Assembly (NCBI GenBank): GCA_902826245.1 | Contig: CADEEA010000003.1 | Coordinates: 50,379 to 114,378, forward strand | Direction: 5' to 3' | DNA: 64,000 nucleotides | Source: an uncultured Alphaproteobacteria bacterium | GTDB lineage: Bacteria > Pseudomonadota > Alphaproteobacteria > Caulobacterales > Aquidulcibacteraceae | Shown here: positions 44,060-52,893 of the stretch, in pieces | Numbering within the stretch: position 1 is the stretch's first letter | Layout: every line of letters starts with the position of its first letter | Notes under the pieces: model-generated | Database searches by the model: none | What the model was told of the DNA's origin: nothing | Seen by the model: the letters and a program-made list of their open reading frames with translations, nothing else | Translations under genes and position numbers: made by a program

Positions 44060-44392
44060 TCAGCCTTCGCTGAGCGCCTTCACCTTCGCCAGGCGGCGCG
44101 AGGCGAAATGGCAGGCCAAATAGCCGATCATGGTCGGCGGCGCGCCCACCGCGATCGGCAGCAAGGGCGACATTTCCGGCCTGCCCAGCGCCAGCGCGAC
44201 GAACACCAGCGTCAAAGGCAGAGCGACGCCCATCAGGATCATGCCCGCCGCCGCCATGAAGCGGGCCTCCCCGCGCAGGATCTCAACATGGGCCGAACGG
44301 GATTCAGGTGCGGTGTCCATGCGCGAAACGCCTGCGAAATCGGCGCCATCCGGTCCAAACGGCAGGAAATCGTAAATTTGCTCACCCGACAT
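44060..44392 (-). CDS. Hypothetical membrane protein
   Basis: About 110 residues from ATG 44392; a GTG at 44428 would add 12 more. The N-terminal half is soluble (DFLPFGPDGADFAG). Two hydrophobic segments follow, ARFMAAAGMILMGVALPLTL and LLPIAVGAPPTMIGYLACHF, ending in a basic tail. No family is recognised. It is divergent from the hemolysin III gene. Confidence 0.55.
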   Translation of the reverse strand: MSGEQIYDFLPFGPDGADFAGVSRMDTAPESRSAHVEILRGEARFMAAAGMILMGVALPLTLVFVALALGRPEMSPLLPIAVGAPPTMIGYLACHFASRRLAKVKALSEG

Positions 44393-44451
44393 TAAGCCGC
44401 ATCGTTTACAGTGAAGCTCGATTTTCACCGCGAACGCAGAAAGCGCGCGAC

Positions 44452-45126
44452 ATGCTCGGGCAATTGCTCACCGCCGACCAGCATGAGCTCGGCGAGCATT
44501 ATCCAAATCGCGCCGAGCACACGGCAGACGGCATCGTGCACGCCATTGGGCTGGCGGCGGCGCTCATCGGCGGCGGACTCCTGGTTGCGGTGGCGTTGGC
44601 CAATCGCGGCGTGCCGATGGCGACGGCCGGCGCCATCTACGCGCTCTGCATGACCGCCATGCTGACGGCTTCGGCCGTCTACAACCTCACCCGGCCCTCG
44701 CGCTATCGGCGCCTGCTGCGCCGGCTCGACGAGGCCGCGATCTTTCTGATGATCGCGGGTTCCTACACGCCATTCACCATTAAGTTGCTGCCGCCCGATT
44801 TCGCGTTCTGGATCACTGGCGCGATCTGGGTCGCGGCGCTCGTAGGCGCGGCCGGCAAGGTATTTTGGACCGGGCTTTCCGACAAAGCCTGGTGCCTTGT
44901 CTATCTGGCCTTCGGCTGGCTCGCGGTGCTGGTGCTGGGACCGGTCGTGCCCTCGCTGCCGGGACCGGCGATCGCCATGCTGGTGATCGCGGGCCTCACC
45001 TATTCCGGCGGCGTGCTCTTGTACCTAAACCACGCCATCCCCTATCGCCGCGCGATCTGGCACGGCTGCGTGATCCTGGGTGCGGCGGGGCATTATGCGG
45101 CGGTGTTGTTGGGGTTGGTGCTGTAG
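44452..45126 (+). CDS. Hemolysin III family (PAQR-like) membrane protein
   Basis: The protein has 224 residues from ATG 44452. Seven membrane segments are visible. Family motifs are NRAEHTADGIVHAIGLAAAL (His of the metal site), SAVYNLTRPSRYRRLLRRLD, AAIFLMIAGSYTPFTIKLL and the C-terminal AIWHGCVILGAAGHYAAVL with two His. This is the YqfA/HlyIII group. Despite the name, no haemolytic role is implied. The 130 bp that follow contain a palindromic repeat and no gene. Confidence 0.88.
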   Translation: MLGQLLTADQHELGEHYPNRAEHTADGIVHAIGLAAALIGGGLLVAVALANRGVPMATAGAIYALCMTAMLTASAVYNLTRPSRYRRLLRRLDEAAIFLMIAGSYTPFTIKLLPPDFAFWITGAIWVAALVGAAGKVFWTGLSDKAWCLVYLAFGWLAVLVLGPVVPSLPGPAIAMLVIAGLTYSGGVLLYLNHAIPYRRAIWHGCVILGAAGHYAAVLLGLVL

Positions 45127-45175
45127 GACTGAGACTAGGTTGGCTCTACCGGCGCCTCGCCGAGGCGCGCCGATG

Positions 45176-45240
45176 CTCGTGGATGGGAGCGCGGCGCTCC
45201 GCGCCGCATGCTCGGCGGAGCCGCGCGTTCCAACCTGGAG
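45176..45240. repeat. GC-rich palindromic repeat between hlyIII-type gene and argG
   Basis: GGGAGCGCGGCGCTCCGCGCC and surrounding GCTCGGCGGAGCC form overlapping hairpins. The core GGAGCGCG-GCGCTCCGCG resembles the hairpins at 52516-52550 and 52645-52666, so it belongs to a dispersed family. It lies between two convergent genes and may also act as a terminator. Confidence 0.45.
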
Positions 45241-45257
45241 ACGTCGGCGCCTCACCC

Positions 45258-46631
<1,374 letters not shown>

Positions 46632-46720
46632 GGGCGCTACATAGCCGCGCGCGCGACGGCGCGCTACAGGCCTCTGGCGACTGCGCGACGGCTGCGGGCC
46701 GCTTGCGCGTCGCCCGCGAT

Positions 46721-46737
46721 TGTATACATTGTATACA
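46721..46737. promoter_or_regulatory. Tandem palindromic operator of the toxin-antitoxin pair
   Basis: TGTATACA-T-TGTATACA: two copies of a perfect 8-bp palindrome, 21 bp before the antitoxin ATG. Ribbon-helix-helix antitoxins bind paired short palindromes, so this is the likely autoregulatory site. Confidence 0.65.
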
Positions 46738-46757
46738 CCTTCCAGAGGAGCGCTCCC

Positions 46758-47027
46758 ATGGCCGATTCCGAAGTTCTCTCTATCCGCCTGCCGCGCAAGC
46801 TGAAGGCCAAACTCGAAAAACTCGCCAAACTCAGCGGCCGAAGCAAATCCTGGCACGCAGCCGAGGCGCTGGACGCTTATGTCGATTACCAGATGCCAAT
46901 TGTGAAGAGTATTATTGAGGCACGTGACAATGCGCGTAACGGCGGGAGAACCTATACGTTGGAAGAAGTGAAGGCGCGTACAAGTAAGATCATTGAGCGA
47001 GCCCAGGCCAAGCAAGCGCAAAAGTGA
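46758..47027 (+). CDS. Ribbon-helix-helix antitoxin (ParD-like)
   Basis: The protein has 89 residues, with CAGAGGAG before the ATG. The N-terminus [20 protein letters not shown] and [20 protein letters not shown] is the strand-helix-helix of MetJ/Arc-type DNA-binding antitoxins. The C-terminal half, rich in Arg, Glu and Lys, would wrap the toxin. The stop overlaps the toxin start by 4 bp. The frame remains open far upstream across argG, but only this part has family resemblance and a ribosome site. Confidence 0.85.
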   Translation: MADSEVLSIRLPRKLKAKLEKLAKLSGRSKSWHAAEALDAYVDYQMPIVKSIIEARDNARNGGRTYTLEEVKARTSKIIERAQAKQAQK

Positions 47028-47323
47028 GGCGGCTCGACTTCACGCCAGAGGCGCTGGCAGACCTCGTACAGATCACTGCTTTTATTTCCTTGGACAGCCC
47101 CGCAGCGGCTATCCGCGTGAGCGCGCGGTTCTTCGCGACCTTTGACAAGCTCGCCTTCATGCCGACTGCGCGCGCAGGTCGCAACGCCGGCACTTTCGAA
47201 AAACCCGTGCGCGGCTTGCCCTACATCATTGCATTCGAACTGCCGGACAAAATAACGCTGCGCATTCTCCGCGTCATTCACGGCGCCCGCGACTGGCCAG
47301 CGGGCCGCTGGCCGGAGGAGTGA
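47024..47323 (+). CDS. RelE/ParE-family toxin
   Basis: The protein has 99 residues from GTG 47024, which overlaps the antitoxin stop (GTGA). Family pattern: [20 protein letters not shown] at the start, then the fold core [20 protein letters not shown] and the C-terminal strand [19 protein letters not shown]. ParE types poison gyrase and RelE types cleave mRNA; which applies here is not decided by the sequence. The gap 47324-47598 that follows shows no convincing gene. Confidence 0.85.
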   Translation: MRRLDFTPEALADLVQITAFISLDSPAAAIRVSARFFATFDKLAFMPTARAGRNAGTFEKPVRGLPYIIAFELPDKITLRILRVIHGARDWPAGRWPEE

Positions 47324-47598
47324 TGGCGGCGGCCCCCCCTCGCAGGCGGCCACCGCCGCATGCGCCCCAAAATCGCCGCGGCCGCGCAACAAACCCGCAA
47401 TCGCGCTGCAAAACAGCCGCTTTAGAGCTCAGGCAGGCGGGAATCCTGGAGCGCCATCGCCATAAACCACAAGGTCATCTGTCCACCCTCACCCTCGCCT
47501 TCTTGAACCTGGCAGCGGCGATGTTCCCCGGCACTGTGACGTGAGCGCCGGTTCCGTTCTGCCGCGAACGCCTCTAAGGCTCCTCGCGGGAGGCAGAG

Positions 47599-49398
47599 AT
47601 GGCGCTGTTTGCGCGGCTCGAACGCGAAATTCGTTTCATCGGCGGCATGGCGCGCACGCTATGGGCCGTGCGGAAGATTGCGCCGGATTCCGACGTGCTG
47701 ATCTGCGACGATTGGGAAGCAGCGTGCGCCAAATACGCCGACCACACAGCCCTGGAATTCGAGGGCGAGCACTGGACCTATCGCCAGCTTGACGCGGTCG
47801 CTAACCGGTTCGCGGCCTGGGGCTTGGCGCAAGGGGTGACCCGCGGCGACGCGGTGGCGCTGCTCTTGCCCAACCGGGCCGAATACGTTCCCGCCTGGAT
47901 GGGGCTGGCGAAAATCGGCGCGGCCGCCGCGTTGATCAACAACAACCTCACCGGCGCGGCGCTGGCGCACTGCCTCTCCATCTCCGGCGCCAGCCACGTC
48001 ATCACCGATACCGAGAGCCTGGCCGCGATCGGGACCATCCGCGCGGGGTTGGCGCGGCCGTTGACGTATTGGGTGATCGACGCGCAGGGAGACCTCGGCG
48101 AAAACCAGCGGCGGCTCGATCTGAAAGAGCCGAAGCTGGCGCCGGATGCGCCGCCGCCGAGCCTCCGCGCCGGAATCAAGGCGCGCGACACTGCGCTCTA
48201 TATCTACACGTCCGGCACCACCGGCATGCCAAAAGCGGCAAAGATCGCCCACACGCGCGCGCAGCTTTACATGCGTGCATTCGCCGGCGCGACCAACACC
48301 AAGGCCGCCGACAAACTCTATTGCGCGCTGCCGCTCTATCATTCCACCGGCGGTCTTTGCGGCGTTGGCGCGGCCTTGCTCAACGGCGCGACCCTGGTGC
48401 TGCGGCGCAAATTCTCGGCTTCGCACTTCTGGGACGACATCGTCGATCAGGGTTGCACGGTGTTTGTGTATATCGGCGAACTATGCCGTTACCTCGTCAA
48501 CCAGCCGCCGCACGCAAAGGAACGCGCGCACAAATTGCGCCTTGGGTTCGGCAATGGGCTGCGGCCCGAAGTATGGAGCGAACTCGAGACCCGCTTCGGG
48601 CTCACGCGTATGCTCGAATTCTATGGCTCCACCGAGGGCAACGTCTCGCTGTTCAATTTCGACGGCAAGATCGGCGCTGTCGGGCGCGTGCCGCACTATT
48701 TGCGCAAACGTTTCGAAGTGAAACTCGTGCAGTTCGACATCGACACTGAAGCGCCGGTACGCGGACCAGACGGATTCTGCATCGCCGCACCCATGGGCGA
48801 AGCAGGCGAAGCCATCGGCCGCATCAAGGATGACGCCCGCGCCGGCTATTCCGGTTATGCCGACAAATCCGCTTCTGAGAAGAAGATCCTCCGCGACGCG
48901 TTCGAGCCTGGCGATGCCTGGTTCCGCACCGGCGATCTCATGCGCGAGGATGGAGAAGGATATTTCTATTTCGTCGATCGCCTCGGAGACACCTTCAGGT
49001 GGAAGGGCGAGAATGTCTCGACTACGGAAGTCGCCGAAGCCATCGCCCGCTATCCGGGCGTCGCCGAAGTCAACGTCTATGGCGTGCAGATCAAAAATCT
49101 CGACGGCCGCGCTGGCATGGCCGCGATCACGCCTGGGGAAGGCTTCGACCTCGTGGGCCTGCGCGATTTCCTGGTGCGCGAACTGCCGGCCTATGCACGG
49201 CCGCTCTTCATCCGCATTCAGCCGGCGATCGAAACCACCGGCACTTTCAAATATCGCAAAACCGATCTTGTACGCGACGGCTTCGACCCCGCCAACACCG
49301 AACACCGCCTCTATTTCGACCATCCCGTCGCGCATCGCTACGAGGCGCTCTCGCGCGAACTATATGCCGAGATTCAAGCCGGCCGATTCAAACTCTGA
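47599..49398 (+). CDS. Long-chain acyl-CoA synthetase (FadD6/FATP-like)
   Basis: The protein has 599 residues, with GGGAGGCAGAG before the ATG. The AMP-binding motif is ALYIYTSGTTGMPKAAKIAH, then LEFYGSTEGNVSLFNFDGKI and the hinge WFRTGDLMREDGEGYFYFVD with RWKGENVSTTEVAE. The C-terminal TGTFKYRKTDLVRDGFDP is typical of FATP/very-long-chain synthetases. The 3' end overlaps the convergent btuD gene by 25 bp. It is likely a lipid-metabolism gene, separate from the catabolic island. Confidence 0.92.
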   Translation: MALFARLEREIRFIGGMARTLWAVRKIAPDSDVLICDDWEAACAKYADHTALEFEGEHWTYRQLDAVANRFAAWGLAQGVTRGDAVALLLPNRAEYVPAWMGLAKIGAAAALINNNLTGAALAHCLSISGASHVITDTESLAAIGTIRAGLARPLTYWVIDAQGDLGENQRRLDLKEPKLAPDAPPPSLRAGIKARDTALYIYTSGTTGMPKAAKIAHTRAQLYMRAFAGATNTKAADKLYCALPLYHSTGGLCGVGAALLNGATLVLRRKFSASHFWDDIVDQGCTVFVYIGELCRYLVNQPPHAKERAHKLRLGFGNGLRPEVWSELETRFGLTRMLEFYGSTEGNVSLFNFDGKIGAVGRVPHYLRKRFEVKLVQFDIDTEAPVRGPDGFCIAAPMGEAGEAIGRIKDDARAGYSGYADKSASEKKILRDAFEPGDAWFRTGDLMREDGEGYFYFVDRLGDTFRWKGENVSTTEVAEAIARYPGVAEVNVYGVQIKNLDGRAGMAAITPGEGFDLVGLRDFLVRELPAYARPLFIRIQPAIETTGTFKYRKTDLVRDGFDPANTEHRLYFDHPVAHRYEALSRELYAEIQAGRFKL

Positions 49399-50165
49399 GC
49401 CTCGAACACGGCAGCGTATCCGGACCCGACGCGCTCCAAGCGGCCCCTCTTCCCATACGCCTGCTCCAGCACCTCCGGCGTCAGCGCCGCCTCTGGCGCG
49501 CCCTCCGCAAGCAATCGCCCCTGCGCCATCACCGCCACGCGATGCGCCGCATGCGCCGCCAGCGCGACATCGTGCGTCGAGAACAAGACCGCCGCGCCGC
49601 GCTTCGCGTGTGCTTGAAGAATCTCGGCCACCCCTAGAGCTTGTGCCGGATCGAGTCCGGCGCTCGGCTCATCCAGCATCAGCAGCGGCGCTTCTTGTGC
49701 GAGCGTGCGTGCGAGGTGCACGCGCAACTTCTCGCCGCCGGAAATCTCATCCATGCGCCGCGCACGAAGCGCGCCAAGCCCGCACGTCTGGATCGCCGCA
49801 TCGACGGCGGCCTGGTCGCGCGGCCCGAGGCGATCCGGTGCGCCGCCATGAGCGTAGCGGCCCAGAGCGATCAGCGCCTCCACGCTGAGCGGCCAGATCG
49901 CTTGCGGGTGCTGCGGCAGATACGCTGCGCGCAAAGCTCGCGCGCGCGCCGAGAGCGCGCGGGGATCGTCCTCGCCCAAGCGCACCGCGCCTGACGCGAG
50001 CGGAATCAGGCCGAGCCCGGCGCGCAGCACGCTCGTCTTGCCGGCGCCGTTCGGCCCGAGCAACGCCACGATCTCGCCCGCGCCGACGGCGAGCGAAAAG
50101 TCCGCGAGCACGCGACGCTCGCCCAATTCCAAAGCCGCACGCTCGTAACAAAGCAACGCGCTCAT
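49374..50165 (-). CDS. btuD: Vitamin B12 ABC transporter, ATP-binding protein
   Basis: The protein has 263 residues from ATG 50165, overlapping the permease stop (ATGA). Walker A is VALLGPNGAGKTSVLRAGLG, the signature MDEISGGEKLRVHLARTLAQ, Walker B PLLMLDEPSAGLDP and the switch His in AVLFSTHDVALAAH. Sequence alone would allow haem, iron-siderophore or cobalamin import. The cobalamin riboswitch leading the operon favours B12. Confidence 0.88.
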   Translation of the reverse strand: MSALLCYERAALELGERRVLADFSLAVGAGEIVALLGPNGAGKTSVLRAGLGLIPLASGAVRLGEDDPRALSARARALRAAYLPQHPQAIWPLSVEALIALGRYAHGGAPDRLGPRDQAAVDAAIQTCGLGALRARRMDEISGGEKLRVHLARTLAQEAPLLMLDEPSAGLDPAQALGVAEILQAHAKRGAAVLFSTHDVALAAHAAHRVAVMAQGRLLAEGAPEAALTPEVLEQAYGKRGRLERVGSGYAAVFEAQSLNRPA

Positions 50166-51136
50166 GCATCGCCTCCACGCGAAGCGAGCCGCGCCGCAAT
50201 CAGCGCGAACACCGGCCCGCCGACGAGGGCGGCCGCGACCCCCAGTTTCAGCTCCGTATCGGTGGGCAGGAGCCGCACGGCGATATCCGCGCACACAAGC
50301 ATCGCCCCGCCCGCCAGCGCGCTTGGCAATAATAGTCGCGCCGGATCGTGCCCCACCATCGCGCGCACAAAATGCGGCGCGGCGACCCCCACAAACCCGA
50401 TCACGCCCGCAACCGCCGTCGCCCCGCCCGCGCATGCGGCGGCGCCAAGAACCACGAGTGTGCGCGTTCGCAACAGATCGGCGCCAATCGCGGAAGCGGC
50501 GACCTCGCCGAGCGTAAGCGCTTGCAGACCGCGCGCGGACGCGAAGATCAGCGCCCCGCCTACAACAAGAAACGAGCCCGCCAACATCGCATCCGCAAGC
50601 GAGCGCCCCTCCACGGAGCCCAAGGTCCAATTCACCAAATCGGCAAGCGCGCCAGGGTTCGGCTCAATATTAAGCGCGAGCGCGATCCGGCCGCCCGCAA
50701 GTCTTAAGAGCCCTATCCCAATCAGCGCGAGGCTAGCAGGACCGCGCGCGCGCCAACCGAGCGCTGTTACGAGAGTCGCCGCCGCGAGGGCAAAGGCAAC
50801 CGCCGCTATCGGTGCAAAGCCCATGAAGCCAAAAGCAAACGCAATCACCGCGCCAAGCGCTGCAAAGCCCGACAAACCCAAAACACCAGAATCCGCCAAA
50901 GGGTTGCGCAACAACCCCTGCAACGCAGCACCAGACAAACCCAAAGCCGCGCCAACCAGCCATGCTGTCAGCGCCCGCGGCAACCGCACTTCCCACACAA
51001 TCGCCCGCGTGCGCACGTCGCTGGCGAACGGATCGGCGATCGGCACGGGGCCAAGCCAGAGCGCGGCGAGCAGCGCAGCGAGACTCAACGCCGTGAGTGC
51101 AGCAATGACCACGAACCAATTGTTCCGGAGACTCAC
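50162..51136 (-). CDS. btuC: Vitamin B12 ABC transporter, permease (FecCD family)
   Basis: The protein has 324 residues with 9-10 membrane segments. FecCD hallmarks are WEVRLPRALTAWLVGAALGL, SGAALQGLLRNPLADSGVLG and, near the C-terminus, GVAAPHFVRAMVGHDPARLL. It forms the inner-membrane channel for the substrate delivered by BtuF and powered by BtuD. A 127-bp gap with a palindromic repeat separates it from btuF upstream. Confidence 0.9.
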   Translation of the reverse strand: MSLRNNWFVVIAALTALSLAALLAALWLGPVPIADPFASDVRTRAIVWEVRLPRALTAWLVGAALGLSGAALQGLLRNPLADSGVLGLSGFAALGAVIAFAFGFMGFAPIAAVAFALAAATLVTALGWRARGPASLALIGIGLLRLAGGRIALALNIEPNPGALADLVNWTLGSVEGRSLADAMLAGSFLVVGGALIFASARGLQALTLGEVAASAIGADLLRTRTLVVLGAAACAGGATAVAGVIGFVGVAAPHFVRAMVGHDPARLLLPSALAGGAMLVCADIAVRLLPTDTELKLGVAAALVGGPVFALIAARLASRGGDA

Positions 51137-51141
51137 GCAAC

Positions 51142-51243
51142 ACCCATTCCCGGATTCGCCGAAGGCGAAGTCCGGGACCCAGCATCGCTATGCGTCATGT
51201 TTATGGGCCCCGGAATGCCGCTTGGCGGCGTCCAGGGATGGGT
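51142..51243. repeat. Mosaic palindromic repeat (copy 1) between btuF and btuC
   Basis: About 100 bp running from ACCCATTCCCGG to CCAGGGATGGGT, with an inner hairpin around TTCGCCGAAGGCGAA. It shares TGTTTATGGGCCCCGGA with copy 3 at 54881-55013. It fills most of the gap within the btu operon and could stabilise or attenuate the message. Confidence 0.65.
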
Positions 51244-51263
51244 GGGATCTGTAATCACAAGTG

Positions 51264-52064
51264 TCATGATGCACGCAACGCACGCGCAATGATTTCCGCC
51301 GCGTCGATCGCGGTCCAAGCCTCGCATGCCACCGACGCCGCCGGCAGGTTCACGGTGCGCGCATTGGCGACCATTCGGCGCAGCGCCGGATGACGCGATG
51401 GCGACCATGCGCTTGTCGCGGTGCGTCCCGTCTCGAAGAAGCCAAGCGCGATCAGTGCGGGCGGCGCCTCAATCATGCGCTCCAGCGGCAACACCGCCCA
51501 CCCGGCTTGATCGCGAAGATTGCGCGCCCCAGCAGCCGCGATCACCTCATCCATCAACACGCCGCCGCCGGCGACAGCGCCGCCGGCCGAAAGATAGAGA
51601 ACCGGCCTGCGCTCACGCGGCCAAGAAGCGCGCAAGCGTGCGAGGCGGTCGTCGAGGTCGCGCGCAATCGCCGCCCCACGCTCGCTATGTCCGATCGCGC
51701 GTGCGGCGCCGAGCAAATCTTCACGCGCGGCGGCGAAAGTAGCGGCATCGCCTACCTGCAACACCGGCACGCCGAAGCGCGCATAGGCCGCCTCTGCGTC
51801 CCACGACCCACCCCAATTGCGCACGACGAGATCGGGATCGAGCGCCAGCACCTCTTCCAGCGTCCCGCGCGTCTGGCGAATGCCGGTAGCGCGCTCGCGA
51901 AAATAGGAATCGTCGCGCTGCGATCCGCGCGAGAGCGCCGCGATCTGGTCGCGATCTGCGAGGGCAAGCACGAATTGGTCGGCGCAATAATCGAGGCTGA
52001 CGATGCGGCGGGGTTGCGCTGCGGCGGGGGAAGTTAGGCAGCACAAAATAATGCTGCACAACAA
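51264..52064 (-). CDS. btuF: Vitamin B12 ABC transporter, periplasmic binding protein
   Basis: About 266 residues, start taken as TTG 52064. The frame is open to 52559 but that stretch is a palindromic repeat and a riboswitch, so the annotated start must lie after them. The signal peptide LCSIILCCLTSPAAAQ is followed by RRIVSLDYCADQFVLALADR, GTLEEVLALDPDLVVRNWGG and AGARNLRDQAGWAVLPLERM, the BtuF/FepB-type binding fold. It delivers cobalamin to BtuCD. The non-ATG start is chosen for the signal peptide and is not certain. Confidence 0.8.
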   Translation of the reverse strand: MLCSIILCCLTSPAAAQPRRIVSLDYCADQFVLALADRDQIAALSRGSQRDDSYFRERATGIRQTRGTLEEVLALDPDLVVRNWGGSWDAEAAYARFGVPVLQVGDAATFAAAREDLLGAARAIGHSERGAAIARDLDDRLARLRASWPRERRPVLYLSAGGAVAGGGVLMDEVIAAAGARNLRDQAGWAVLPLERMIEAPPALIALGFFETGRTATSAWSPSRHPALRRMVANARTVNLPAASVACEAWTAIDAAEIIARALRAS

Positions 52065-52070
52065 CCAACC

Positions 52071-52182
52071 CCCGTCATTCCGGGGTGCACGAAGTGCGAA
52101 CCCGGAATCCAGGGGATCACAGAGCGCGGCGCTTGTGGCCCCTGGGTTCCGGGTATCGCTTCGCGATCCCGGAATGACGGGG
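52071..52182. repeat. Mosaic palindromic repeat (copy 2) in the btuF leader
   Basis: A 112-bp inverted structure: CCCGTCATTCCGGGG at one end, CCCGGAATGACGGGG at the other. Inner arms are AACCCGGAATCCAGGGG and CCCCTGGGTTCCGGGT, with small hairpins (GCACGAAGTGC, TCGCTTCGCGA) inside. It sits between the riboswitch and the btuF start codon. Confidence 0.8.
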
Positions 52183-52286
52183 TGCGTGTTTCCGTGTTTT
52201 GCGAGAGCAAACCATCGCGCCATCGCGCTGAACCAACCAAACCGCACGACGCTCTCCTTCCGGCGCAATCCCGCGCCACAGAGTTC

Positions 52287-52452
52287 ATGTCGGCAGGTCT
52301 TCTGGCTTTGCGGGTCGTTGCTCTTCGGCCCCTTCCCGGAGCACGCACCGATGGCGCGCGCTCCAGTGGCTTGGCCTCGAACTCGCCGCTTACAGCTGCG
52401 GGCGCAGCCGCGGTTTTGCACCGCGTTCCCTGTTAGTCCTCGATGAGGAACC
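52287..52452 (-). promoter_or_regulatory. Cobalamin riboswitch
   Basis: The minus strand shows the conserved blocks of the AdoCbl riboswitch in order. The first arm is GGTTCCTCATCGAGG with ACAGGGAACGCGGTG, followed by AAACCGCGGCTGCGCCCGCA and CTGTAAGCGGCGAG. The B12-box core AGCCACTGG comes next, then GAAGAGCAACGACCCGC and the closing AGCCAGAAGACCTGCC. It lies upstream of btuF-btuC-btuD and would shut the operon off when coenzyme B12 is plentiful. No clear terminator or sequestering stem is visible in the 105 bp between it and the repeat. Confidence 0.93.
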
Positions 52453-52515
52453 GACGCGGCGATGCTACATCGGCATGGGGCGCGAAGGAAGCAGAAACCA
52501 ACGCCAAAACATCCA

Positions 52516-52550
52516 AGTAGGAGCGCGCCGCTCCGCGGCGCGCTCCTACT
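52516..52550. repeat. Perfect 15-bp-stem hairpin repeat
   Basis: AGTAGGAGCGCGCCG and its complement separated by CTCCG. The inner part GGAGCGCGCCGCTCCGCGGC recurs at 52645-52666. It could also end transcription entering from either side. No T tract follows. Confidence 0.6.
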
Positions 52551-52566
52551 TCCAGGCATCGTGCGC

Positions 52567-52621
52567 GCTCGCGCCGATCGAGCAGGCGGCCGCGCAGCTG
52601 GAGGAATGGGTCAACGCATAA
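52567..52621 (+). pseudogene. Remnant 3' end of a second ferritin-like gene
   Basis: These 55 bp match the last 55 bp of the ferritin-like gene (54090-54144) at about 51 positions and read LAPIEQAAAQLEEWVNA-stop against LAPIEQAAAQLEEWASA-stop. Nothing of the rest of that gene is found before it; a hairpin repeat directly precedes it. It is the scar of a deleted tandem paralogue. Confidence 0.75.
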
Positions 52622-52644
52622 GCGGGCGCCAGTGTCTCAAGGGT

Positions 52645-52666
52645 GGAGCGCGCCGCTCCGCGGCGC
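52645..52666. repeat. Second copy of the GGAGCGCGCCGC hairpin repeat
   Basis: GGAGCGCGCCGCTCCGCGGCGC, identical to the core of the hairpin at 52516-52550. The two copies bracket the gene remnant at 52567-52621. The following stretch to 52893 shows no gene and presumably holds the promoter of the ferritin-like gene. Confidence 0.55.
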
Positions 52667-52893
52667 ATAAGCGCCAACGTTCGCAGGTCCACGCGGTAGG
52701 GGCACGCAAAGAGCAGAGCGTACTTAACCGCTCGCGCCGGGCGCCGCCATACGCTCGACAGGCGCAATGTTAGGGTTATCAAATCCTGAAATAATCTCCC
52801 CAAATGAGAGCCGCAGGGTCGCGCTCTCCAAGATCGCTCAAAGGCTCGCAACCGTACTCTCTTCGTGGTCTTTTGACTGCGGAGGGTTGGGCA

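Noticed and set aside
47320..47544. 74-codon frame after the toxin gene
   Set aside because: A Pro/Arg-rich start and no family or ribosome site make it an unlikely gene.
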